From Alloboseaceae bacterium BT-24-1 (lineage in GTDB: Bacteria; Pseudomonadota; Alphaproteobacteria; Rhizobiales; Beijerinckiaceae): a stretch of 64,000 bases of DNA. The notes under the pieces are model-generated. The model saw nothing but the letters and a program-made list of their open reading frames with translations. It made no database searches and was not told the origin of the DNA. Numbering within the stretch: position 1 is the stretch's first letter; the number at the start of each line of letters is the position of its first letter. The stretch is from contig JAOYTL010000012.1 in NCBI GenBank assembly GCA_025846845.1, positions 221,268-285,267 on the forward strand, written 5' to 3'. A program made the position numbers and the translations under genes. Positions 1-7,119 of the stretch are shown in pieces.

Positions 1-245
1 GCGTCGCCAAGACGCAAGGCGCCAGGGACGCGCTGCCGGCGCTGCTGCCGATCGGGCTCGGCGACAAGGGCGGCGAGTTCAACAAGGTCTTCTCCGACAG
101 CTTCCAGCGCATCGTGCTGCGCGGCGAGAACCCGCGCGCCGTCCTCGATGCGCAGGCCGCGGTGCTCAAGGGCCTGATGGAGACGACGAAGGCGCCGTGC
201 TGGGCGCCCGACAAGGCGAGCGAAGCCGCTTGCCCGGTGAACTGA
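1..245 (+). CDS. C-terminal fragment of sugar ABC transporter substrate-binding protein
   Basis: Open reading frame entering from the left edge (codons in phase from base 3), ending at TGA 243-245; about 80 residues are visible. The tail contains an NPRAVLDAQAAVLKGLME-like helix followed by a Cys-containing end (APCWAPDK), as at the C-terminus of periplasmic sugar-binding proteins of the MalE/UgpB group. It precedes two sugar permeases and an ATPase on the same strand, so it is probably the binding component of that importer, acting in the periplasm. The start and most of the protein lie outside the window, so the ligand cannot be read from it. Confidence 0.75.
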   Translation, partial: VAKTQGARDALPALLPIGLGDKGGEFNKVFSDSFQRIVLRGENPRAVLDAQAAVLKGLMETTKAPCWAPDKASEAACPVN

Positions 246-265
246 CGCGAACCGTTCCTCCCACT

Positions 266-292
266 GGGCGGCCTGCGGGCCGCCCGCTTTTT
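266..292 (+). terminator. Hairpin with T-run after binding-protein gene
   Basis: Perfect 8-bp stem GGGCGGCC/GGCCGCCC with a 4-nt loop, followed within 3 nt by a five-T run. It lies 21 bp after the binding-protein stop and before the first permease gene. It probably acts as a partial terminator or 3' stabiliser that lets the binding protein be made in excess over the membrane components. Confidence 0.75.
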
Positions 293-324
293 CCGTTCTT
301 GCGAAAGCTGCCGCCGGGACCGCC

Positions 325-1179
325 ATGAAGCGAACCCAATCGCGAGCCCTCCCCTATCTGCTGCTGGCGCCGTCGCTGGTCTTCCTGACGGCGATCTTCC
401 TGCTGCCGCTCGTGCAGACGATCGCGCTGTCCTTCAGCGAAAGCGGGGTCGCCTCGCTCGGCAATTACCGGCGCATGGTCTCCGACCTGAATTTCGGCCT
501 CGCCCTGCGCAACACCTTCCTGCTTGTCCTCGTCGTGGTGCCGATCCAGCTCGCGCTCGCCCTCGGGATGAGCGTGATGATCGAGAAGATCGGCCGTGGG
601 CGCGATCTCGTGCTCTGGGTCTGGACGATCCCGCTCGGTGTTTCCGATCTCGCCGCCGGCCTGGTCTGGCTCGCGATCCTGCAGGACCGCGGCTATCTCA
701 ACAGCGCGCTCTACGGGCTCGGCCTGATCGAGGGGCCGACCGCCTGGCTGACCTACGAGACACCCGGCACGCTCTTCCTCGGGGTCGTCCTCGCCGAGAT
801 CTGGCGCGCCACCGCGATCGTGCTGGTCATCCTGGTCGCCGGCCTCCAGCTCATCCCGAAGGAATATCGCGAGGCGGCCGAGGTCTTCGGCGCGAGGCCC
901 TGGACGATCTTCCGGCGCATCACCCTGCCACTGCTCAAGCCCAGCATCCAGACGGCGCTGATCCTGCGCACCGTGCTCGCCTTCGAGGTGTTCGCGGTGG
1001 TCTACGCCATCGGCGGCACGAACTTCCCGGTGCTCGTCGGCGAAGCCTACACCTGGCAGAACGCCAACCAGAACACCGGCGTCGCTGCCGCCTATGCGAT
1101 GCTGATCGTCGTGATCTCGCTCGCCGCGACGGCAATCTATCTGCGGGTGCTGCGCGTCCCGGCGGAGCAGCAGCCATGA
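325..1179 (+). CDS. Sugar ABC transporter permease (MalF/UgpA type)
   Basis: 284-residue integral inner-membrane protein with an N-terminal membrane segment (residues about 10-32) and five more hydrophobic stretches. The EAA-loop signature of binding-protein-dependent permeases is visible near residues 185-205 (EYREAAEVFGARPWTIFRRI), which contacts the ATPase. Length is normal for a MalF/UgpA-like sugar permease without the large periplasmic loop. The ATGA overlap with the next permease shows translational coupling. With that permease, the ATPase at 2107 and the binding protein at the left edge it forms a CUT1-type importer. The substrate is inferred from the GH63-like hydrolase at 3172. Confidence 0.88.
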   Translation: MKRTQSRALPYLLLAPSLVFLTAIFLLPLVQTIALSFSESGVASLGNYRRMVSDLNFGLALRNTFLLVLVVVPIQLALALGMSVMIEKIGRGRDLVLWVWTIPLGVSDLAAGLVWLAILQDRGYLNSALYGLGLIEGPTAWLTYETPGTLFLGVVLAEIWRATAIVLVILVAGLQLIPKEYREAAEVFGARPWTIFRRITLPLLKPSIQTALILRTVLAFEVFAVVYAIGGTNFPVLVGEAYTWQNANQNTGVAAAYAMLIVVISLAATAIYLRVLRVPAEQQP

Positions 1180-1982
1180 GCGGGCTGAAGCGCACCGTCT
1201 TCTGGACCGGCGTCGCCGCGCTCTGCGCCTGGGTGCTGGTGCCGATCTGGCTGATCGGCCTCGGAGCGTTCGGCGGCCGCACCGGCGTCTTCCGCTGGCC
1301 GAAATCGCTGTGGCCGGGCGATGCCTCGCTCGCCGCCCTGCAGACCTTCCTCGCTGTCGAGGGCGTCTGGCCGGCGATGGTGAACAGCATCATCGCGGCA
1401 CTCACCTGCATGGCTCTCTCGATCGGCCTCGGTGCACCGGCCGGCTATGCCCTGGCGCGCTTCTCCTTCCGCGGCCAGAACACCTACCGCCTGCTGATCC
1501 TGCTGACCCGCGCCTTCCCGCTCGCCATCCTGGCGCTGCCGCTGACGGTCGCCTTCATCCGGATCGGGCTCTACGACACGGCCTTCGGCGTCGGCCTCGT
1601 GCATACGGCGCTGGCGCTGCCCTTCGCCGCGCTGGTTTCCGCCAGCCTGTTCCAGGCGATCCCGCGCGAGCTGGAGGAAGCGGCCTGGGTCTTCGGCTGC
1701 AGCCGCTGGCAGGCCTTCCGCAAGGTCGTGCTGCCGCTCGCGCTGCCCGGCATCGCCGCGGCGGCGATCTTCGCCTTCGTCATCTCCTGGAACGAGGTTT
1801 TCGCGGCCTCGGTGCTCTCGGTGAAGAACCGCACGCTCACCGCCTATCTCCTCACCGTGCTGGCGGAGTCGCCGCTGCATTTCCGCTTCGCCGGTGGCTT
1901 CCTGCTGATCCTGCCCTCGCTCGCCTTCATCTTCGCGGTCCGGAAATATCTGTTCGCGATGTGGGGTATCGCCAACCGCTAG
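1176..1982 (+). CDS. Sugar ABC transporter permease (MalG/UgpE type)
   Basis: 268-residue membrane protein with six predicted segments. The EAA motif (RELEEAAWVFGCSRWQAFRK) lies near residues 165-185, followed by LPLALPG, as in MalG/UgpE-type permeases. The start overlaps the preceding stop by 4 nt (ATGA), so the two permeases should be made in equal amounts and form a heterodimer. Its TAG stop at 1980-1982 is the first three bases of a palindromic mini-element (1980-2095), so the C-terminus may have been set by that insertion. Confidence 0.88.
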   Translation: MSGLKRTVFWTGVAALCAWVLVPIWLIGLGAFGGRTGVFRWPKSLWPGDASLAALQTFLAVEGVWPAMVNSIIAALTCMALSIGLGAPAGYALARFSFRGQNTYRLLILLTRAFPLAILALPLTVAFIRIGLYDTAFGVGLVHTALALPFAALVSASLFQAIPRELEEAAWVFGCSRWQAFRKVVLPLALPGIAAAAIFAFVISWNEVFAASVLSVKNRTLTAYLLTVLAESPLHFRFAGGFLLILPSLAFIFAVRKYLFAMWGIANR

Positions 1983-2095
1983 AGCCGGATCCGATCAGAT
2001 TGAACCAATCTGGTCGGTGAATCCGTCTCTAAACTTAAAGATGGAGACCGTTTTTCCGATCAGCTTGCGGTGCAAGCTGATCGGAACGGGCTCTA
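1980..2095. repeat. 116-bp palindromic mini-element (MITE/REP-like)
   Basis: Outer inverted ends are TAGAGCC (1980-1986) and GGCTCTA (2089-2095). Inside are two hairpins. The first has arms CCGATCAGATTG (1991-2002) and CAATCTGGTCGG (2006-2017) with one mismatch. The second is a perfect 15-bp stem at 2054-2068 and 2072-2086 with a 3-nt loop. Both share the core CCGATCAG. The TA at each end would fit a TA target duplication as in IS630/Tc1-type elements, which is inference. The element separates the permease from its ATPase gene and supplies the permease stop codon. The hairpins may also lower downstream transcription. Confidence 0.8.
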
Positions 2096-2106
2096 ACGAG
2101 GACCGA

Positions 2107-3156
2107 ATGGCCGAGATCACCATCGACGGCATCGCCAAATCCTTCGGCGCAACGCGAGCGCTGGAACAGATCGACCTCACCGTCGCCGACGGCGAGTTCG
2201 TGGCGCTGCTCGGCCCATCCGGCTGCGGCAAGACCACGCTGCTGCGAATCATCGCCGGGCTGGAGAGCGCGACGAGCGGACGCATCGTCATCGGCGGGCG
2301 CGACCTGACCGAGGTGCCGACACGCCGGCGTGGCCTCGCCATGGTGTTCCAGAACTATGCGGTCTTCCCGCATATGAACGTCTACGAGAACGTCGCCTTC
2401 GGCCTGCGCATGCAGGGCGCCGACGAGGCACGCATCAAGGCGCGCGTCGGCAAGGCGACGGAGCTGCTTCACATCACGCCTTATCTCGACCGCTATCCGG
2501 CGAAGCTCTCCGGCGGGCAGCGCCAACGCGTCGCGGTCGCCCGCGCGCTTGCCGTCGAGCCGCCGGTACTGCTGATGGACGAGCCGCTCTCCAATCTCGA
2601 CGCGCTGCTGCGGCTCGAAATGCGTGCGGAGCTCAAGGCGGTGCTGCGCGAGGCCAGGACCACGACGATCTACGTCACCCACGACCAGACCGAGGCGATG
2701 GGGCTGGCCGACCGGATCGCCGTCATGCATGGCGGGCGCATCGAGCAGATCGACCGGCCGACCGCGGTCTATGAGCGCCCGGCCACCACCTTCGTCGGCG
2801 GCTTCGTCGGCAGCCCACCGATGAATTTCCTGCCGGTCACGATCGCGAATTCACGGCTGGAGCTGCCCGGCGCGAGCCTGCCGGCGCCGCAAGCTTCCGG
2901 CGCGTTGCTGATGGGCATCAGGGCCGAGGACCTGACGCCGGTCGCCGACGGCGAGGGCCTGCCCTTCGACATCGCGGTGGTCGAGCCCCTCGGCGCACAT
3001 GATCTCGTCACTGGCCGCAGCGGGCAGACGCTGCTGCGCGTGGCGGCCCCCGCGGGCAGCGGACACAAGCCCGGCACGAGGATCGGCCTCAAGCCCGACC
3101 CGAAACGACTGGTCTGGATGGACCCGGCATCGGGCCGGGCGATCCAGGCGCAATGA
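2107..3156 (+). CDS. Sugar ABC transporter ATP-binding protein (UgpC/MalK/MsmK type)
   Basis: 349-residue ATPase on the cytoplasmic face of the importer. Walker A GPSGCGKTT (residues 36-44), signature LSGGQRQRV (about 134-142), Walker B VLLMDEP and the H-loop YVTHDQ are all intact. The region after about residue 235 is the OB-like regulatory domain of MalK/UgpC ATPases. The ATG at 2107 was chosen because homologous sequence begins there (MAEITIDGIAKSF); an upstream in-frame start would lie within the inserted palindromic element. ATPases of this group often serve several sugar importers, which matters because the importer at 37805-40902 has no ATPase. Confidence 0.9.
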   Translation: MAEITIDGIAKSFGATRALEQIDLTVADGEFVALLGPSGCGKTTLLRIIAGLESATSGRIVIGGRDLTEVPTRRRGLAMVFQNYAVFPHMNVYENVAFGLRMQGADEARIKARVGKATELLHITPYLDRYPAKLSGGQRQRVAVARALAVEPPVLLMDEPLSNLDALLRLEMRAELKAVLREARTTTIYVTHDQTEAMGLADRIAVMHGGRIEQIDRPTAVYERPATTFVGGFVGSPPMNFLPVTIANSRLELPGASLPAPQASGALLMGIRAEDLTPVADGEGLPFDIAVVEPLGAHDLVTGRSGQTLLRVAAPAGSGHKPGTRIGLKPDPKRLVWMDPASGRAIQAQ

Positions 3157-3171
3157 CGGACCTTTGAGACG

Positions 3172-4440
3172 ATGACGATCGATATCGAGGCAGCCCGCGC
3201 GATCCTGCGCGCCAATGATCGCGGCGGCTACACGGTCCCGACCGACCGGCTCTACCCGTTCCAGTGGAACTGGGATTCGGCCTTCGTCGCGATGGGCTGG
3301 GCGACCTTCGACGAGGAACGGGCCTGGCGCGAGCTGGAACGGCTGGTCGAGGGTCAATGGGATGACGGCATGGTGCCGCATATCGTCTTCCACGCGCCGA
3401 GCGACGATTACTTCCCGGGACCGGACGTCTGGCGGACCCACCATTCCGTCCCGACCTCGGGCATCACCCAGCCGCCGGTCTTCGCCACGGCGCTGCGCCA
3501 CGTCTTCGAGAGCGCCCGGGGCCCGGAGGCGCAGGCGCGCGCCGCCCGGCTCTACAGATGTGCGCTCGCCTCGCATGACTGGTGGGACAAGGGCCGCGAT
3601 CCCGAGGGAACCGGGCTCGTCGCCATCCTGCATCCCTGGGAATCCGGTATGGACAACAGCCCGGCCTGGGACGAGGCGATGGCGCGCCTGACGCTTCAGC
3701 CGACGACGCCGATCCGGCGCCGCGACACCTCCCATATCGGCGCCGAGATGCGCCCGCGCGACGAGGATTATCGCCGCTTCATCGCACTGGTCGACCTCTA
3801 TGCAGAGCTCGGCTGGGAGCCCGCGGCGATGTGGCAGGCCTCGCCCTTCAAGCTCGTCGACGTCGCGACCAATGCGATCCTGCACAAGGCGGAAGAGGAT
3901 CTGCTGGTGCTGGCCGAAAAATTCGGCAGCGACGCGGAACGCAGCCGGGTCGAGGCGCGGATGGCGCGCCGGGCCGCGGCCTTCGCCGGGCTCTGGAACC
4001 AGGACCGGCGGATTTACCAGGCGCTCGACCTCGGCACGGGCGCGACGGTGGGCGCCTCGACGTCAGCCGGCCTGCTGCCGCTCTTCGCGGGCATCCCGAC
4101 CGACCTTCAGGCCGACGAGCTCGCCGCCGAGCTCGAAGGCTGGCTCGCCAGGGCGCCCTATCCGGTGCCGAGCACCTCGCCGCTCGATCCCCGTTTCGAG
4201 CCGAAGCGATACTGGCGCGGGCCCGTCTGGGCGGTCGTCAACTTCATGATCGCCGAAGGGTTCACCCGTTATGGGCAAACGGCCCTCGCCGCCCGGATTC
4301 GGACTGCGACGCTGGCACTGATGAGCGATGGCGGCATCGCCGAATATTTCGATCCGACCTCAGGAGAGGGGCTGGGCGGAGAGCAGTTCTCCTGGACAGC
4401 GGCGATCGGCCTTTTGATGACCGATCAACCGACCCCCTAG
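3172..4440 (+). CDS. GH63-like glycoside hydrolase, probable glucosylglycerate/mannosylglycerate hydrolase
   Basis: 422-residue cytoplasmic (alpha/alpha)6-type glycosidase. N-terminal YPFQWNWDSAF (residues 28-38), the WESGMDNSPAWD block (156-167), WRGPVWAVVN and the C-terminal GGEQFSWTAA match the small GH63-related family that includes Thermus mannosylglycerate hydrolase and mycobacterial glucosylglycerate hydrolase. By analogy with their Asp/Glu pair, D161 and E404 are the likely general acid and base. Length (about 420) is normal for that family. It follows the ATPase by 15 bp, so it should hydrolyse the imported solute to a hexose and glycerate. A trehalase-like activity cannot be excluded from sequence alone. 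Confidence 0.8.
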   Translation: MTIDIEAARAILRANDRGGYTVPTDRLYPFQWNWDSAFVAMGWATFDEERAWRELERLVEGQWDDGMVPHIVFHAPSDDYFPGPDVWRTHHSVPTSGITQPPVFATALRHVFESARGPEAQARAARLYRCALASHDWWDKGRDPEGTGLVAILHPWESGMDNSPAWDEAMARLTLQPTTPIRRRDTSHIGAEMRPRDEDYRRFIALVDLYAELGWEPAAMWQASPFKLVDVATNAILHKAEEDLLVLAEKFGSDAERSRVEARMARRAAAFAGLWNQDRRIYQALDLGTGATVGASTSAGLLPLFAGIPTDLQADELAAELEGWLARAPYPVPSTSPLDPRFEPKRYWRGPVWAVVNFMIAEGFTRYGQTALAARIRTATLALMSDGGIAEYFDPTSGEGLGGEQFSWTAAIGLLMTDQPTP

Positions 4441-4450
4441 GCGGCGCCGA

Positions 4451-5107
4451 TCAGCCGAGGCGCATGGACAATTCGACGTCCTCGGCGAAGGGAACCGACA
4501 GATAGCCGCTGCCCGGCGCGCGCACCCGCTGCAGGTATTCCGGGGAGTCATCGGCATTGTCCGCGACGACGAGCGAACCGGGACGGAGACTGCTCTCCAC
4601 CAGGCCGAGGATATCGGGATAGAGCGGTTTGGCGCCGTCGAGCAGCAAGAGATCGACCTGTTCGGGGAGATCGGCCTTGAGCGTCTTCAGCGCATCGCCC
4701 TCCCTGATCTCGACGAGGTCGGCGAGGCCGCCGGCGTTCAGGTGCTCGCGAGCCCGCGCCACCTTCGCAGGCTCGAACTCGGTGGTGACCAAGCGTCCCC
4801 CGCCGTTATCGCGTAGGGCGGCGGCAAGATGCAGGGTCGAGATGCCGAAGGAGGTGCCGAACTCGACGATCGCCCTCGCCCGGCTGCTGCGCGCCAGCAT
4901 GTAGAGCAGCAGGCCCGTTTCCCGCGAAACCGGGAGCCAGAGATCCTTCAGGCGACCGTAGAGGTCGAGATATTCGGTCTTGCTGCGCATGAGACGCTCG
5001 CGCTCCTCGCGGGAGAAGCCCACAAGCGCAGGGTTGGGGGCCGCGCTCGCCTGCTCGAACAGCTGGTCGAGGAGGGGCGCGAGCGGCGCCGCTGTCAGGG
5101 TCGTCAT
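4451..5107 (-). CDS. Class I SAM-dependent O-methyltransferase
   Basis: 218-residue soluble enzyme. The SAM-binding motif I is VEFGTSFGISTLHLA (residues about 85-99), the acidic strand end is TTEFEP, and motif LLLLDGAKPLY follows, as in the catechol/caffeoyl-CoA O-methyltransferase family, where that Asp helps bind the metal. It is convergent with the hydrolase operon and divergent from the TetR gene at 5194, with an 86-bp shared control region. This layout suggests the TetR protein represses it. The acceptor substrate cannot be told from the sequence. Confidence 0.82.
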   Translation of the reverse strand: MTTLTAAPLAPLLDQLFEQASAAPNPALVGFSREERERLMRSKTEYLDLYGRLKDLWLPVSRETGLLLYMLARSSRARAIVEFGTSFGISTLHLAAALRDNGGGRLVTTEFEPAKVARAREHLNAGGLADLVEIREGDALKTLKADLPEQVDLLLLDGAKPLYPDILGLVESSLRPGSLVVADNADDSPEYLQRVRAPGSGYLSVPFAEDVELSMRLG

Positions 5108-5148
5108 GGGAATTGCTCCGATCGGGTTCTTGTCTCGGAGTCAAAAAT

Positions 5149-5161
5149 ACGAATAATTCGT
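5149..5161. promoter_or_regulatory. Candidate TetR operator palindrome
   Basis: Perfect 13-bp palindrome ACGAAT-A-ATTCGT in the 86-bp gap between the divergent methyltransferase and tetR-family genes. Position and symmetry fit a TetR-family operator controlling both genes. No second copy was seen in the window, so this is positional inference. Confidence 0.5.
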
Positions 5162-5193
5162 CGCGTTTCCTATTCGCATTGCCGGAGCGCGAC

Positions 5194-5823
5194 ATGGCCG
5201 ATCAGCCAACCTCCCGGATTTCCTCACGAAAAGCGCCGAAACAGGCCCGCTCGGCGGAGCTGGTCTCGGCCATTCTGGAAGCTGCTGTTCAGGTTCTGGC
5301 AAAGGAGGGCGCGCAGCGTTTTACCACGGCGCGGGTGGCCGAGAAGGCCGGCGTCAGCGTCGGCTCGCTGTATCAGTATTTCCCGAACAAGGCGGCCATC
5401 CTGTTTCGGCTGCAGAGCGATGAATGGCGGCAGACCAACGCGATGCTGACCGGCATCCTCGGCGATGCCGGCAAACCACCGCTCGCCCGCCTGCGAACCC
5501 TGGTCCATGCCTTCATCCGGTCGGAATGCGACGAGGCCGCGGTGCGTATCGCACTCAACGATGCAGCGCCTCTATACCGCGACACTCCCGAGGCGCGGGA
5601 GGCGCGCGCGGCCGGCAGCCGGCTTTTCGAGACGTTCATGATGGCGGCACTGCCAGCCGCTTCGACCAGTGAACGCGCCCTGGCTAAAAATCTCATCACC
5701 ATGACGCTGAGCGCCGTTGGCAAGAAGTTCTCGGAAACGGCGAGGACCGACGCCGAAATCCAGGCCTATTCCGACGCGCTTGCCGACATGTTCTGCGCCT
5801 ATCTGCGCCATCTGGAGCACTAG
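5194..5823 (+). CDS. TetR/AcrR family transcriptional regulator
   Basis: 209-residue regulator. The N-terminal HTH spans about residues 15-62, with AAVQVLAKEGAQRFTT, VAEKAGVSVGSLYQYFPNK and a following helix, the classic TetR DNA-binding domain; the C-terminal half is a variable ligand-binding helical domain. ATG 5194 was preferred over an upstream start at 5113 because residues before MADQPTSR look non-coding and would cover the promoter. Divergent from the O-methyltransferase gene, its likely target. Its TAG stop (5821-5823) forms the first bases of a palindromic element, as happens with the permease at 1982. Confidence 0.88.
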   Translation: MADQPTSRISSRKAPKQARSAELVSAILEAAVQVLAKEGAQRFTTARVAEKAGVSVGSLYQYFPNKAAILFRLQSDEWRQTNAMLTGILGDAGKPPLARLRTLVHAFIRSECDEAAVRIALNDAAPLYRDTPEAREARAAGSRLFETFMMAALPAASTSERALAKNLITMTLSAVGKKFSETARTDAEIQAYSDALADMFCAYLRHLEH

Positions 5824-5896
5824 TGGAACGAATTTGACATTTGCCTCCGGCCTGACATCACGCTGGTAGCAAATGTCAAATTCACAAGTTCCACTA
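5821..5896. repeat. 76-bp palindromic mini-element, copy with TAGTGGAAC ends
   Basis: Ends TAGTGGAAC (5821-5829) and GTTCCACTA (5888-5896) are perfect inverted repeats. Just inside, AATTTGACATTTGC (5831-5844) and GCAAATGTCAAATT (5869-5882) are also perfectly complementary. Left and right spacers differ (1 and 5 nt). It overlaps the tetR stop codon and lies between convergent genes, so it may also terminate transcription on both strands. Confidence 0.8.
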
Positions 5897-5912
5897 GAAA
5901 ATCAGAGAGTTG

Positions 5913-5989
5913 CTAGTGGTCTTGTTGATTCCGACATTCGCTCCGCTGCTCCGTATAGAAAGATGCGAATGTCGGAATCAGACCACTAG
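5913..5989. repeat. 77-bp palindromic mini-element, copy with CTAGTGGTC ends
   Basis: Ends CTAGTGGTC (5913-5921) and GACCACTAG (5981-5989) are perfect inverted repeats. A 16-bp perfect inner pair lies at 5926-5941 and 5965-5980. Size, architecture and the TAGTGG end match the neighbouring element at 5821-5896, but the inner arm sequences differ, so the two are related rather than duplicated. It ends 9 bp from the stop of the convergent lysR-type gene. Confidence 0.8.
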
Positions 5990-5997
5990 CCCCCTGT

Positions 5998-6981
5998 CTA
6001 TGAGACTACCTCGCGCATGATCCCGGGCAGCGTGTCGCGCGCCCGGAAGGCCTCGGCGAGAGCCCAAGACCGGAACTGCTGAACGGGGCGGTCGTCGAGC
6101 CGTGTCTCGTGGATCAGCAGATAATACTCGCCCGCGCTTTCGAGGCTGCCCGCAACGGGCATGATGAGCCCGCGCATCCCTTCCTCATGCGCCAGCACGA
6201 TATCGGGAACCAGCGCGATGCCGCGACCCTGCCGCGCGGCATCCAGCGACATGAAGAAGTGTCCGAACTGCAGCGTCGGCTCGATCTCGACCGCTGCGCG
6301 CACGCCATGCGCCTTCAGCCAGTCCGGCCAGGCATGGCGGCGCGTCGAGGTGTGGATCAGCGGCCAGCGTGCCAGGTCGCCCGGGGTGATGCCCGTCTCG
6401 CCGGTCAGCCCGGGTGCGCAGACCGGCACGAGCCGGTCGGGGAAGAGCTCATCGGCATGGACGCCGTCCCAACGCGTCAGCATCGACAGTTCGATGCGCG
6501 GCTGGTTACGCTCATAGTGCCGGCCCGGCAGGCGCCCGACACGGATCGCGACATCCGCTTCATGCGCGAGCAGATCGGCCGGCTCGATCGAGGAGACGAC
6601 GCGCAGCTCGACCTCGGGATGCTGGCTGGTGAAGACATGAAGTCGCGGCATCAGCCAGACAGAGGCGATCGTCGGCAGCACCGAGACCGTCAGAGTCGCC
6701 CGATCACGACGCTGGGCGAAACGGCCGGCGGCGCGCTCGAGCTCGTCGAGCATGCTCTCGACGGACCGGAAGAACTGCTCGCCTTCGGCCGTCAACTCGA
6801 TGCGCCGGGTCAGGCGGCGGAAGAGTTCCTGCCCGAGATGGAGTTCGAGCTCCTTGACCTGACGGCTGACCGCGCCCTGCGTCAGGTTCAATTCCTCGGC
6901 CGCTTTGGTGAAGGAGAGATGGCGCGCCGCGGCGTCGAAACCGCGCAACGCATTCAATGGCGGCAAACGCCTTTTCCGCAT
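5998..6981 (-). CDS. LysR-family transcriptional regulator, GcvA-like
   Basis: 327-residue regulator. The N-terminal winged HTH (residues about 6-65: LNALRGFDAAARHLSFTKAA, LNLTQGAVSRQVKELE) opens with the LPPLNALR sequence typical of GcvA-like LysR proteins. The rest is a two-lobed effector-binding domain. It is divergent from the ribose-type importer operon (7120-14802), with 138 bp between start codons that contain two TCATGCATGA palindromes, so it most likely controls that operon. The effector is unknown but is expected to be the imported solute or a breakdown product. Confidence 0.88.
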   Translation of the reverse strand: MRKRRLPPLNALRGFDAAARHLSFTKAAEELNLTQGAVSRQVKELELHLGQELFRRLTRRIELTAEGEQFFRSVESMLDELERAAGRFAQRRDRATLTVSVLPTIASVWLMPRLHVFTSQHPEVELRVVSSIEPADLLAHEADVAIRVGRLPGRHYERNQPRIELSMLTRWDGVHADELFPDRLVPVCAPGLTGETGITPGDLARWPLIHTSTRRHAWPDWLKAHGVRAAVEIEPTLQFGHFFMSLDAARQGRGIALVPDIVLAHEEGMRGLIMPVAGSLESAGEYYLLIHETRLDDRPVQQFRSWALAEAFRARDTLPGIMREVVS

Positions 6982-6992
6982 GCAGAACCCCT

Positions 6993-7021
6993 CTCATGCA
7001 TGAGCCTACTTCATGCATGAG
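6993..7021. promoter_or_regulatory. Tandem TCATGCATGA palindromes, candidate LysR operator
   Basis: CTCATGCATGAG (6993-7004) and TCATGCATGAG (7011-7021) are two near-identical palindromic sites with centres 17 bp apart, in the divergent control region between the lysR-type gene and the importer operon. Spacing of about 1.5 helical turns fits binding by a LysR tetramer. A separate GC-rich hairpin (CGGCTGCC/GGCAGCCG, 7043-7059) follows closer to the importer start. Confidence 0.6.
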
Positions 7022-7119
7022 CGCTGAACAATTCGTTTGTGACGGCTGCCCGGCAGCCGCATCGTCAGACAAACACCGGGCGGCCGAGAGGTTCGCTCCA
7101 GGTGAACGGGGAACTGCCG

